Made by a program: the position numbers and the translations under genes. Shown here one piece after another: positions 21,201 to 33,200 of a stretch of DNA of 64,000 nucleotides. Under the pieces are notes generated by a model. That model worked only from the letters and a program-made list of their open reading frames with translations. It did no database searches and was not told where the DNA came from. Source of the DNA: Lates calcarifer (taxonomy: Eukaryota; Chordata; Actinopteri; Centropomidae); NCBI RefSeq assembly GCF_001640805.2, contig NC_066838.1:6590601-6654600 (forward strand), written 5' to 3'. The first letter of the stretch is position 1; each line of letters starts with the position of its first letter.

Positions 21201-24200
21201 TCACTCTTCTGCTTTGACAAGGTGAGGGGGGAATCCATTAACCCCAGTTCATGACATATGTGGGAAAACATTACCGTTCATCAGAGTACTTTTGTTTTCA
21301 CCAGACAGGAACTCTGACAGAGGAGGGTCTGGATGTGTGGGGAGTGATGGAGGGGGGACCCGTTGGTTTCTCAGAGCTGGTCCCAAAGCCCAGACTCTTG
21401 CCCCCAGGGCCCATGCTGTCAGGGCTGGCCTGCTGTCATACTGTGATGCTGCTGCAAGGTCAACCCCTTGGAGACCCTCTGGAGCTCAAGATGGTTGAGT
21501 CCACTGGTTGGGTATGATAGTTTAAAGCTTATTTTATTTACTTCAGGCTTACTTGACTTTTGGTACTGATACTACTGTAAAAGAATACGTTTTAATACCG
21601 TACTACCTTTGTCATTGAACAAAAGAAGCCAGTTTTCCTCAAATGTTAAATCTTGTCTAAACACATGAAACCACTCAACAACGTTTCCTAAATATAAAAG
21701 TTGTTACATTTTGATTTAATAAAGAATAAGTGGACATGAATCTAATCTGACATTTGACGTCAAAATGGACAATTTATTTGAAATATTTTATTGGTCTTTT
21801 GTATGCAGTCTCTCATATTCTTAAGAGTGATGCAGCAGTATGCAAAAAATGTAAAACATGACTTCCATTTGGGTCATGATCACCTATCAATCTGAACACA
21901 TATTACAGATTTTGTATTTAGAGCAGCAGGTGTTTTCCTCTGAAACATAATAATGGTTTAAGGTTTCCATTCGTTCACAGCTGTGGGACAGTGCAAGAAC
22001 CACTTCTTGTTTTTCTCCCACTCATACTCTAACATTTCATCTTACAGTGAGTTTCCACTATGACTTTAATGTTAGTCAGTAGTTTCTTATCATATCTGAT
22101 TTCCAGACCCATCAGGAGCCAGAGGGAGATGGGGCAGTGCTGGATGCTGAGTTTGGAGGCCACAAAGTTTTGGCTGTTATGAGACCTCCTGTCCAGCAGC
22201 GCCAAGGTCAAGGAACTGTGAGTGTCCCTGGCCTCAGTCCCAATATAGACTGATCAATAAGGTTTACACGTTATTAAAACAACCCCTAACTACTGTAAGA
22301 CTTTTGAACTAGTATTGATCTTTTCATATCTTCAACCTTAGTGTTATATTTTGACAACCGGACTAACATCAAGATATTTCCCAGCCTCCTGTGATTCACA
22401 GCAACAGTTTTCGTCATCGTAGAAGTGGGCTCATCAGCTGTCTGTCTGTCTGTCTGTCTGTCTCCGTTTACTGTTTCCCTGCTATGTTCCCTACTAACTT
22501 TTATGGATGATAAAAAGTCAGTATCTGTCTGGAGTTTTCAGTTATGCATGATTCTTATACTTCTCTTTCATTTTCACGACAGTCTGTGAGTGAGGCGGTG
22601 GCCATTGTTCAGAGGTTTCCCTTCTCCTCGGCCTTGCAGAGGATGAGCGTGGTCACGGTGGCCCGTGGGGGTCACTCTGCTCTCGCTTTCATGAAAGGAT
22701 CTCCTGAGATGGTGGCGAGCCTCTGCCGAGCAGAAACAGGTCAGAACCTCAGCATTCATAATAACTAAAGCTTTAAACTAGGCTTCACTAAAATCTGTTT
22801 TTAATGGTCAAGTTTAACATAGTCCTGTAAAGTTTAAATATATAACTGCACAACAGCATTTTTAGTGATCTGGAATAAAAATATTTCTTTTACACACACT
22901 GATGTGATCAGTTATTGTCAATGACAAGTGGAAATTTCTGTTTACAGTGCCTTCACAGTTCTCCAGCAAGCTGCGTAGTTTCTCCAGTGAGGGCCTCAGG
23001 GTTCTTGCATTTGCCTGTAAACCCTTAGATAAGAACACTGACTTCAGGACCATTGAACGGTGAGAACCCAGTCTGCATCTCTGGCTTCTTCATAGAGTCT
23101 TTTGATTATTTTTTAAGCTACAAAATTTAGCTCTGTGTATTAATCTAGCTGTGTGTCTGTCCACAGAGGGGAAGTAGAGAAAGACATGCAGTTCCTGGGC
23201 TTACTGATGTTGAAGAACTTGGTGAAGCCAGAGAGTGCAGAGGTTATTAACATCCTGAGACTGGCATGCCTTCGCACCGTCATGGTCACTGGTGAGAGAT
23301 ATTTTCTGTTTGGATTCACCACAGCAGACTAACACTGTGCTGTTATGCTTTTTTTTTTTTTAATTATATGTTCAGTCATGTCAAATCTTGTTTTCACTTT
23401 CTTCACACAGGCGACAACATTTTAACAGCAGTTAATGTGGCCAAAAGCTGCGGGATGGTGGGGTCTGATGAGAAGGTGATATTCGTCACTGCCACCCCCC
23501 ACACTGCCCGGTCCATGCCCACACTGAGGTTCAGCCTGGAGGATGGAGCCACATCATCTGGCCAAAACTCCACAGAGGTCATCACTTGGGTTGGTCCTGC
23601 TCAGACACAACACTACAGTGCCCTGGTCCTCAGACTGTGAGCTGTCAACATGTTTAGACACCAGAGAGGAAGAGAATCAGGGTTCTGTTGTGTGAGGATT
23701 TTCTTGGCACGAACAGTGATGTGGTTTAATCAGAAACCAAACCTCATTTCCAGTCAGGTCTTACTCACATGGACACATTGATACATGAAAATTTTGACTA
23801 ATTGGTTGTATCATTCCTAATAAGTACTTATCACGTACTTTTACATTTTTATACTGTGAGGATGACTTTTGGTTGCTGTTATTGATGTTTCCCACCGTCT
23901 CCTCTCAGGGCCTGTACCAGGGTGGTTTTGGCTATCATTTGGCTATTAATGGCAAGTCCTTCGCTGCCCTTTGTGACCACTTTCCTGAGTATCTGCCAAA
24001 GGTAATGTAAGCTGTGTGTTCCTAGCAGCAATATTCTGACGGTAGAGCATGCTGATGCAGCAATAACAAATGTATTCAAACTCAGAGCAGTGACTGGAAC
24101 AATGATGAAATTACATCATAATTTTGTTCAAACAGAGGTTTCCTTGATATGTTGTCATTTCAGATTTTGATGCGAACCACAGTATTTGCACGCATGACTC

Positions 24201-27200
24201 CTGACCAGAAAACCCAGCTGGTGAAGGAGCTGCAGAAACTGAAGTGAGTTCAAACACTAAGGAGAAGAATGGAAACACACAGGAATAACAGAGAGGCAGG
24301 AAAACACAGAAAGAATTTACTGTGTACAAACTGATACACAGTCCACATAAAATGTTGCACAAGAAAATAATCAGGTCAAGGGTATGTATTACAACAAGTG
24401 TAGTATTTGTCATTTATAATATACAGTGACCTCAGAAATTTTTCAGACCACTTCAGTTTTTGTACATTTAATTGTGTTGTTCACTGTAGGTCACAGCTGG
24501 TCACTGACTGGCCACTACCTGACCTTTTAAGTGACATTGCAATGTCCCTCTTTTGTTACTACAGCTACCGGGTGGGCATGTGTGGAGACGGGGCCAATGA
24601 CTGTGGGGCCCTGAGAGCTGCTGATGTTGGGGTTTCCCTCTCTGAAGCAGAGGCTTCGGTTGCTTCACCTTTCACTTCCAAGACTGAAAACATCAGCTGT
24701 GTGCCGCTGCTTATCAGGTGAGGAAGTGGGAGGGGTAAAAGTGTTGAAGTTATGGATGACGTCTTTGAAAACCAAACTAGTAATGTTTGTTGTTGTGGTA
24801 TCTGCAGCAGAAGAAACAGTAACAGAGTTTTCTTCTGTGTCTCTGCAGAGAGGGCCGATGTTCCCTGGTCACCTCCTTCGGTCTCTTCAGATACATGGCC
24901 CTGTACAGCCTCATTCAGTTTTGCTCTGTCCTCATCCTTTACACAGTGAGTAACAGTGTCAAGACCATGTTTCTCTGTTCAGTCACCAGTGGATCAGCCT
25001 CAGTATATTGATGCCAGTCATTTATATTTCTGTCCAGTCAACTTTTAGGCCAGATGCTATTGATATAGAAGAAATTATTTGAACTCAACTAATTATGTAA
25101 AGTTTTATTTCATGTCATTTTTTTCAGTATTTTATTATTTCAAAAAAACCTTTTTATTTATAGAAAAAAGACTTTTCATAGTGACTCCTTTTATTGGTAT
25201 AATGTCACTTTTAATGACAGTGGTGTTGTCATCCCCCCTCCCACCTTTCTGCTAATCACTTGCACTACTACCAGAATTAGCCAGTTAGCTCCTGTTAGCT
25301 ACACACGTACTTACCTAATGAACTAGCTTGGTCGGCTCATGAGCCAAGATAATTACTCAGCATCAGAGTGAAGGGTCTGTGTCGGTACTGTTAGCTAGGT
25401 AGTGTGTCTTTCTTTGTGCAGCATCTTTACAATCATCACCTGACTTCTTGATGTGTATGACCAGGTGAAGACGGGCGTGGCTGACATGCAGTTCCTGTTC
25501 TGTGACATTGCTCTGGTGACTGTGCTGGCCATCGTGATGGGAAGAGGAGGTCCCAGTGATCAGCTGCATCCCTGCAGACCCCCAGCCAGTCTGCTGTCCC
25601 TGCCCGTCCTGGGAAGCCTTTTCATCCACACCTCCATGATCATCCTGGGCCAGGTGGCTGCGCTCCTCATCACCACCTCACAGGACTGGTCAGTAGAAAA
25701 GAGACAGCAGCACAGAGCTTTTATTTCCCATCACAATATCCTACAGAAACATTTTATAATGACTTTTTATTCACTAAACAAAATCCTCTGTCTCTGATTT
25801 AAGACCAAAATCCCATTTACACTTAAGGGGCTTTAATAAAGTGTAAAACTTGATCTCCTGTTTTATTTTAGGTATATTCCACTTAATTCAACTGTGCTTG
25901 GAACGGCCAATCTGCCCAACATGGAGGACACCAGCGTGTTTGCCCTGTCAGGTTTCCAGTACATCATCATGGCTGTGGTGGTCACTAAGGGCTACCCCCA
26001 CAAGAAACCTCTCTACTACAATGGTAGGTCATCACTAATGAAAGGGATGGGTGATGCATTCACACTCTGCTGATAAATGGGTCAGCTATATTAAATGTAA
26101 TATTAAAAGAGTGAAACTTTATGATTTATGATGAGCTCATCAGTGATTTTCTTTCTTTCATCTTGTATCTCCAGTGATTTTCCTCAGTCTGCTGCTCCTC
26201 CTGTTTTCTGTGATGACCTGGCTGGTCTTGTATCCGGGGCCTCTCGTCGGCCAATTATTTCAACTGTATGACATCTCTGATATGAACTACAAGATGTTAC
26301 TCGTAGCTTTGGCTGCTCTCAACTTCCTCATTTGTTTTCTTGTAGAGGTGAGTGTGGATATGAAACTTTAATAATGTTGTAATATAATCACATTTACATG
26401 AAAAATAGCTGCCTCAGTCAAGGCCAAAGAGATTGGAGTTCCATGTCTGTCTTTGGATATAAGTGATGCTGTGATTCTCCATGGTATCTCACAATTAGAA
26501 ACACTCATTATTTTTACATAATATTTCTACTCAAGCCTGCTAATACCTTGTTTATATACAGTGTACAGGTGTATGTTACATCCCTCAACAGTTTGAATTA
26601 ACAATGACCTTCAACTATAATCACTCAGCTGTATTGGAGCTCATGCTGTTGTTAAATGGAGCTGCGTGTTACACTCACTTCAGGTGATAAGCATCATCTG
26701 TGACATCAGGATATTAGTATCACTGCAGTGTTTATGAAGCACCTGTTTAGCTGCCAGCTAACTACCAGCATCCAATCACATTTATACCAGTACAGTTGTC
26801 GTCCTCTGTTGATTTCCTCATGCCAACATACCTCCTGACACTCCTCCACCTCCTTTTTCTGGGCCAGAGGAATGGCACAGATCCAGTGTTTTTGGCCTGG
26901 TATTGTTGGTTCACTGTCTGTGACACACGAGTAGAGCATCATTAATGTTATTAATAACACTTTGCTTTGCTTTGCTTTTCCTACTAAGACACTAAGTACA
27001 AATATCTGCTGTAAAAAAGGCCTGTTGTCCATTTCAGTCATTAATAGATAAACTCAGTGGACAATCTCTTCAGGAGTGGTATATACCCAGAAGCCCATGT
27101 TAACTGTCCAGTGTCTATTTATTTACCCAGGTGCTGATAGACTTGGGAATCCTGAACTGTCTTCGGTGTCTGCGTGGGAATCGTCCGTCCAAGAAACAGT

Positions 27201-27298
27201 ATAAACTTCTGCATGCCCTTCTGTCTGACTCACCATCATGGCCGCCCCTAAATCAAACCCTGTCCCCCACAGATCACACAGTCATCTGTTTGTCCTAG
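12223..27298 (+). CDS. atp13a2: ATP13A2 (PARK9), P5B-type lysosomal polyamine-transporting ATPase, complete
   Basis: It exports polyamines from late endosomes and lysosomes; human loss causes Kufor-Rakeb parkinsonism. Exons: 12223-12235, 15473-15549, 15889-16056, 17142-17200, 17291-17357, 17446-17525, 17771-17848, 17934-18003, 18105-18239, 18335-18401, 19614-19745, 19988-20149, 20525-20635, 20852-20898, 21033-21221, 21305-21511, 22107-22217, 22583-22739, 22948-23059, 23167-23291, 23411-23577 (or 23589), 23909-24001, 24164-24243, 24565-24717, 24849-24945, 25465-25688, 25872-26023, 26175-26347, 27131-27298. This gives about 1157 residues (human 1180). Motifs: LTGES about 314-318, VPPALPAA (P5B signature) about 440, phosphorylation site DKTGT about 484 split between two exons, and GDGAND about 843. 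Two hydrophobic stretches near the N terminus and a set at the C terminus are membrane segments. The start exon codes only MDRR plus one base; the N terminus is the least certain part. Confidence 0.95.
12911..13033 (+). repeat. Direct repeat, copy 1 (intron 1 of ATP13A2)
   Basis: Starts TTTAGGTGAGGTATGTGAAT and ends near ATTGTCAAACAGACGTGTCC. A diverged copy lies about 870 bp downstream. The sequence resembles no coding domain or element family that I can name. Confidence 0.85.
13785..13893 (+). repeat. Direct repeat, copy 2 (intron 1 of ATP13A2)
   Basis: Same order of blocks as copy 1: TTTAGGTGAGGTATGTGAAT, a TTGGTTACCTG block, CTTGCTTTTTGG, and TTATTGTCAAACAGAC. Several short deletions account for the shorter length. 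Confidence 0.85.
14110..14137. repeat. (TTTG)n microsatellite
   Basis: Seven TTTG units in ATP13A2 intron 1. Confidence 0.9.
14430..14880 (+). promoter_or_regulatory. Promoter-like island with a candidate alternative first exon
   Basis: This part of intron 1 is richer in CpG than its flanks and has ETS-type motifs: CTTCCGG near 14512 and GCGGAAGTGACCGGAACCGG near 14837. A good plus-strand donor, GACG|GTAAGC, lies at about 14767/14768. It could be an alternative ATP13A2 promoter and untranslated first exon, or the start of an unannotated minus-strand RNA. No protein domain is recognised here. Confidence 0.35.
16300..16868 (-). mobile_element. Truncated LINE: reverse transcriptase C terminus, 3' UTR and tail
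   Basis: On the minus strand, sequence from about 16868 reads [16 protein letters not shown], the post-catalytic region of teleost LINE polyproteins. After a frameshift near 16690 it reads [20 protein letters not shown] and [16 protein letters not shown], also typical of that C terminus. The 3' end is GTGCAATGACAATAAAGATA followed by TTCTATTC. The copy is 5'-truncated, frameshifted and inactive, inside ATP13A2 intron 3, opposite to the gene. The Rex1/L2-like form is suggested but not proven. Confidence 0.8.
20675..20760 (-). mobile_element. Short LINE 3' tail
   Basis: The minus strand ends TGTACAATGACAATAAAGCC then TATTCTACTC, nearly the same tail as the element at 16300-16340. Only about 85 bp are recognisable. 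It lies in the ATP13A2 intron after exon 13. Confidence 0.65.
22439..22463. repeat. (TCTG)n microsatellite
   Basis: Six TCTG units in the ATP13A2 intron after exon 17. Confidence 0.9.
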
Positions 27299-27411
27299 CG
27301 TCTGTCTTCCTCTCTGTTGGACATTTCAGTCACCTGAGCCAAACAATGCTGTGGAGGTCTGAGCTGCATCCACAGCTCAACCAACAATGCAAAGTAATGT
27401 TTACTTGTATT

Positions 27412-27417
27412 AATAAA
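27412..27417 (+). terminator. ATP13A2 polyadenylation signal (AATAAA)
   Basis: AATAAA lies 114 bp after the ATP13A2 stop. The opposing SZRD1 transcript ends about 200 bp further on. Confidence 0.7.
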
Positions 27418-27614
27418 AAATATTTTTATGTAAACAATGGTGTGTATTCATATTCTCTATCAACTTATGGTGTGATTATTAGTCCATTCCACAGATGGGT
27501 TTACAGGTTTTGGCCAAATACAGGGTCATGTTATCAGTTTCTATTCTCAACTACTACAACTAAATAACTGAGCACACATCACAATGTGAAGATGACATTT
27601 TTTTGGCAAATCAT

Positions 27615-27620
27615 TTTATT
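27615..27620 (-). terminator. Candidate SZRD1 polyadenylation signal (AATAAA on minus)
   Basis: The plus strand reads TTTATT. It would end a 2-kb SZRD1 3' UTR just before the convergent ATP13A2 end. Several closer AT-rich candidates exist, so alternative ends are likely. Confidence 0.45.
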
Positions 27621-29634
27621 AAATCAGTATTTACAGGCAGTTTGTGTTCTCACTCAGAGCTCAGCTAAACCCGTCTGTCTCCTGCTCTGCCGCTAGAGTT
27701 CCTGAACTAAAATCTCTTCACCAGTATTGTGAGTTCTCCCTCAGATATATTCACCTGCTTCAACTACAGTAAAATCAACAACCAGGAAGTAAAGATGTGA
27801 TACAGGAGGCACAAGCTGAATTCAACCATTATTAGAACTTTTCTACTGATGATGTGCACCACTGAATATGGCTTTGTTGAGATCTTTTCTCTGTTTGAAA
27901 CAAACAAAAGGTGGAAAAACTAATCACATCTTTTGGGCACGATGGGACAGCCAGGCAAGGCTGCTACCTCTCTGGTTCACACCCAGCTGTGTCTACAAGT
28001 TCCATTTCTCAGTTACTGAACAAGGGAGTGGTGTTACAGTTTCATACTGTGACAAAGATGCAAACAGATAAGACCAAGAAAAAAAGAAAGAAAAAAAAAA
28101 CTCATTCATTCATCTTGGGACGTGGACATCATTTGAGTTACATTTCATTGCACACTCTGCATAGCACTGTTTCTAACAAAGTGCCAACCCAAGCTTAAAT
28201 ACGGACATTTGCTGTTTGAGCGATCAAACCTGCTGGAAAAATACAATCTTTGTTCATTTCATTCATTCAGTCTCGTTCGCTTGCACCTGAGTTTCTACAT
28301 ACTGTACGTCAGTGAAGGACACGATGAAACAAGCACACCGCTGACAGGGTGGAGATGCAACAAGCGGCTTGTAAAGTACAGCAGTAAATTCACCCCCCCC
28401 ACCCCCATCTGAACCACGAGTTGCTGCCAACAACACCCTCAAATAATGACATCTGGATTACCTGATACATTTACAGGTTGATTTTAAAATGGGCTTTTGG
28501 TTCATTTCGATTAAAACACTGCTCTGACACTGCCGCCAACTCATACAAAAAGGCAGAAAAGCTACTTAAAAATGGACTGAAATCCACAATCTCCTCTTCA
28601 TGTCTTTTTTTTTTTTTTTGCTTTTACTTTTAAATAGAAACAATGAAGTGACAGTCCAAGGAAGACAGCTGAAAAGCTTCATTAAAAACCAAAACTCGTA
28701 AACAGAACTTGTCAGATATACAACTTGACACACAATGACCCCATACCCTCAGTTTTAAAAAAACAAAAACAAATGGCAATTTACATATTAGGGGTGCACT
28801 GACAATGCTAACAGTTCAATACTCTGCTTTAGTGGTGAGTTCACTGTGGGAGACCTGACACCACAAACTGCTGTGTTTGTGTTTAAACTGTACGAAGAAA
28901 CCAAATCCTGGAATTTGGAAATAATTTTAGCCCACAAGAAATTGGAAAAAAATGTAATGTTTTTATAAAACTGTAGATGTTGTAGGTTTGTTTTTTAAAA
29001 TATCAAAATGAAATGCTGTTTTAATGAACATGTTCTTGGTGGTGTTTGTATCATGTGAAGTACTTTTATCTGTGCATCCCTAACATAGAGAATTAAAGAC
29101 AAGTGAGAAAAACACAAGATAAAAATCTAGTCAGCCAACATCTGAAAAATTAAAAACATGAAAGGTGAGAAGTGATGTGTGGTATTATTGCTGGGGAGAA
29201 GCTGCTGCACAAGTACCAGCTCATCTCATTTTACTATGGCCCATCACATCTCCTCCTCTCTGTGAGAAAGTCTTTGCTTCTGCCTTGCAGGCATCCTGGA
29301 GCTGCTGGGGACTGAAAGAGGAGAGAGATGGAGGTGAGGGGCGTCTCTTAAAGGGATCATCACAGTGAGTCCAGAAGATGTCCATAATCACAGTGTCAAA
29401 CAGACTGGACTGGGGAGAGAGAAGAGCATATTTGACTTCCTCCTGGAGTTCCTTGCTCCCTGTCAGTTCCACACGACTGCTGGTGGGACGAGTTGAGCAG
29501 CAGTGTGGCTGTTCTCCCAGCTCATCTGATAACATGGAACTGAGGGAAGGAAGTTTAAGAATACAGTGCTGTCTTTGCTCTCAGGAGGCCCTAGATCTCT
29601 CTCCTCTCGATGTCTGGGTGGCCCCAGGGCCCGC
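27621..29634 (-). other. SZRD1 3' UTR (probable)
   Basis: Two kilobases between the SZRD1 stop and the candidate polyA signal. No coding exon is recognised. It contains A-rich and T-rich runs, for example near 28084 and 28607. Human SZRD1 also has a long 3' UTR, which supports this reading, but the extent is inferred. Confidence 0.5.
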
Positions 29635-32600
29635 TTATCTGTGCTGTCGGAACCCATGGGTGCCGTCTGGACCGGCCGGCTGCCGGACAGTGTGATTGTT
29701 TGATCGGGTGTCCTCTGAAGGCAATGTAGAGTTATTGCGCCCTGGCCTGGCAGGAGGAGAGGAAACAGGAATAAATTAGAGACAGCAGGCTTTTCCACTG
29801 GACTACTGGACAGAAACCACTCACAACTCGTTTCCATTTGGCAACTTTCAGCAGCATTCTTGTTTTCAATGAAAGTCTTTCTTCTGAACTGTCCTAATTA
29901 CAGGATGGTTTTTGGAAACTTAGATTCAAAATTGTATTTAAAGACAAGTTTTTAAAACCACAATTCCTTTATTTTTTTTATCTTCGTCTATTCTTTTGTG
30001 CCCATTCTGTTGCTTTTCTGAACACAACTGAAAAAACTTCCTCTTATTCGGTCAATTACCTTGAAGTGTAAACAAGAAACAGTCTTTCATGTTCTGCACA
30101 GATGCTTCAGAAATTGGTCTATGATTATTGTTTATCTCCACCTCCTGTCAATCAAAACCCAGCCGAGCCAAAAGACAGACAAAAACAATGCGTCTCTGCC
30201 AGCTGACGCCTACATCATGAAACCAAAAGTAACAGTAGCGAGAGGGGTCAACAAAACTGTCCCATTTTTTGGTGCCTACTTTGCCATAGTTATTGTTGTG
30301 ACTGTTAGCCTGTGTTGCAATTTAAAGCTGTTTTGTTTTACTCTGTTACTGGAATCAAGGTGAAAAGAGAGATCCTTTTAGGATCTGCTCACAAAAAGTA
30401 ACAGTCTTCAGCACAACATGGAAAACTATAATTACAAGTGCCCTTCAGCAAGGATTTATTCAGCTCTGAGTAAAACCTTTAAACAGTCAATATTTGTGGA
30501 TGATTACCTGTCAGTGTTGGGCTTGTCCTGAGGCGTCTCCTCTGGGCAAGCGCTGCCCAGTATTCTCTTCCTGGCCTCTGCATACTCTGCCTCACGCTGA
30601 GCCAGAGACTTGACCTGTGGTGTAGGCCTGTTCTGATTCAAGGCTGATCCCAGCGACCCGTTACTAGCAGGCCGCTTCAAAATGCGAATCTGGGGTGGGG
30701 GTGCTGCTGGTAGAGAGTCGTCCTGTATCACCATGGTTGTCTTCAGCGGAGACTGTGAAGAATTGTTACTGGACTCCCTAAAAGCAGACCAACAGTCCAC
30801 ACAAAATTAATGACATGACAGACAGAAAGAGGCCATCACATTAAAGAGAGGGAGGTAGTGCCAAGAATAGATTAGATCATACATCCATGGCCAAAAACTG
30901 TCGACAGAAACCCCAGCACATTTACTGCTGATTCAGTTTTTCCTTGCTCATCATCAAAGATACATATATGATAAAATGTGTCTTAAGACAATTTCTGAAT
31001 TGATAGGAAACGCTCTTCAATTCAGCTCGCTTAACAAAGGAAAAAATAATGAATTTTTGGGTGAAATAAATGGGAATATTCCAAAACCTCAGTGCACTCC
31101 TTTTCCAATACATAAAATCTTGTAGAAAACATTGCATAAAACCTCTTGGGATTATTTTTATGTAAAGTAACACAAAGACAGGGATAACTGTGGTGCTGAA
31201 AAGGGAGTTGGGAGCCCACTGTGAGTGCATAAATGTAACTGATGACACTGTGGGAGACACAGTTATTAATTGTGGATCAGTCACGACTGGAAAATTCCCA
31301 ATCCCCCTAATAAAGTCAGCATGATATGGACCCAGTGGAGCCAGTCAGTGCATTACTAACTCTTGGGAAGTCACCTGTATGGTGTGAACTGTAGAGTGGC
31401 TAACAATAATACATAAAAAAAATCTTAGTCATGTTCAGGTGTGTACTTTTGAAGATGAAAAAGAAACAAACACAAATGTGTAGTTTTGAATCTACATTGA
31501 GGCGATCGTTTCAAAGTTTAACAAATTTGGGCCACATTTCTTCTACCTTTTAAAGCCTTACTTTTCTTTCTGGCTGATCCTTAGCTTCTCTTCTAACCGT
31601 TTTTCCATTTCCTGTGGGGGAGAAAAACAGTCCACACATGTATTCATGTAAACAAACAATATGGTCAGATTGATTATGGGTGGCAACAAAAGTGCGGCAG
31701 CTATTAAGCAAGCAGGAGAGTGGATGGAAAGCAGGATTCAGTTACAAGCTATTTTTATACATGTGTGGGACAACTGCCAAGTCATAACAGTGAAGAGTGC
31801 TCAGTTAGCTAACATTAGCCGGCTAATGCTGACAGCGTAAGCTCTTAATATAAGTTTAGCTATGGTTCCTTTTTTAATCGCGTTTTATACCGACTAACTA
31901 CTGTCAGAGGTGTTAAAGTCTCTAACTTCAGTCTGACTAGTTGAAAACATTACGCCCAACTTCTTCTCAGAGCCACGTTCTTGACGTCATGAGATAACGA
32001 CGGTCTGCCAAACTACCGTGACGACGGCTAATGTTGCATAAATGCTGGATAAATGTAAGATAAATGTTACCAAATTGCCAATTTAGCAACACAACTAGCT
32101 CGCCACCCGGCGACCAGTTGACAACATGGCCGAAAATGTTGTTCACAAATAACTTGGCCTTGTAACCTAACAGGAAACCACCAAGTTAGTTCGCTACGCT
32201 AACATTTAGCTAGCAAACCTTATAGCATGAATAGTTTAAGCCAGGCAACAATAAAAATGTTCTAAATCAAAACTAATTTGATAGTTGCCGTATGCTGTAC
32301 CATACGCACGCTATCTTGCAAAGTTACTCATCTTCACTTTATGATACTAAAATATGGAGCTTGTAAACTGATTTACGGCGTTGCTAGTCGTCGTCCACGG
32401 GACGGTTCGGTTTGTCGGTCTTCAGGAAACAGTGTTCAAGTTGATATTTTCATACAAAAAGAGTTATTTGCGTTACAAAATTTAACACTGTGTCGATTTA
32501 ATGTAAGAGAGAAAAGAGACACAATCGTCTTGTGTGAGGTTCCTACATTTTTCGGTAAGTAATTTAATATTTAATTGACAGATTTTCCACGTTAGCCATG

Positions 32601-33037
32601 TAATCTGTAGCTAGCTTAGCATTAGCTAACGTCAACTAGCATTTCAACTAGCTAGACCTTTAATTCAGTGGATATAGCTCGCGTCGTGTATATTTGTTAC
32701 CTAACAATCATATTAACATTATTTCATGTGAAGTAAGTTAGAAATAACGATAATCACTTGGCTAGTTAGCTAAGTAAATGTTAAGCCAGTTTCGCTCGCT
32801 AGCTACTTGACGTTAGCTCGCCAAGTTTCTTAAAGCTAGCGTTAGCATTAGCCACATTGTTGGCCCGTGGGAGCCGTTAACATGGAACAACGTTACAGGA
32901 TCTTCTAAAACCAACAATGTGAACATAAAGAAGCCGCCAAGAGGATAATCGCATTTACGTGGAGATATGCTGAGCCCTTTGTTATTTACCCCACTGTCAG
33001 CAGCTTCTTCCCAACTTTCGGCGACCTCCTCATCCAT
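29635..33037 (-). CDS. szrd1: SZRD1, SUZ domain-containing protein 1, complete
   Basis: A small vertebrate protein with a SUZ RNA-binding domain, whose cellular role is poorly known. Exons on the minus strand: 33037-32990, 31611-31562, 30777-30508, 29746-29635. Joins keep frame; 159 residues (human about 152). It opens [16 protein letters not shown], as in the family. The SUZ core runs from about residue 45: [20 protein letters not shown] and then [19 protein letters not shown]. The C terminus [12 protein letters not shown] matches the GPDGSQGFKQRR type of end. Exon 3 encodes most of the protein. The spacer [17 protein letters not shown] is the most variable part. The gene converges with ATP13A2. 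Confidence 0.96.
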
Positions 33038-33200
33038 GTTTCATTTTGCTCAGACACGCTGTGGAGGTGGCCGTCCTCCTGGGCTGTTTCAGACCCGCCT
33101 CTCGGATGTCTGCGGCCCGTGACATCACACTGATGGATTCCCCCTCAGCCAGACTCCCCTCCACACAGCTGATCAGAAATGGCTAACCATGGCCCAGTTT
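33038..33200 (-). promoter_or_regulatory. SZRD1 promoter region
   Basis: GC-rich DNA directly before the SZRD1 start, with a GC box (CCCGCC, 33094-33099) and a CRE-like TGACATCA at 33120-33127. No TATA box is seen. The motif calls rest on short matches. Confidence 0.45.
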
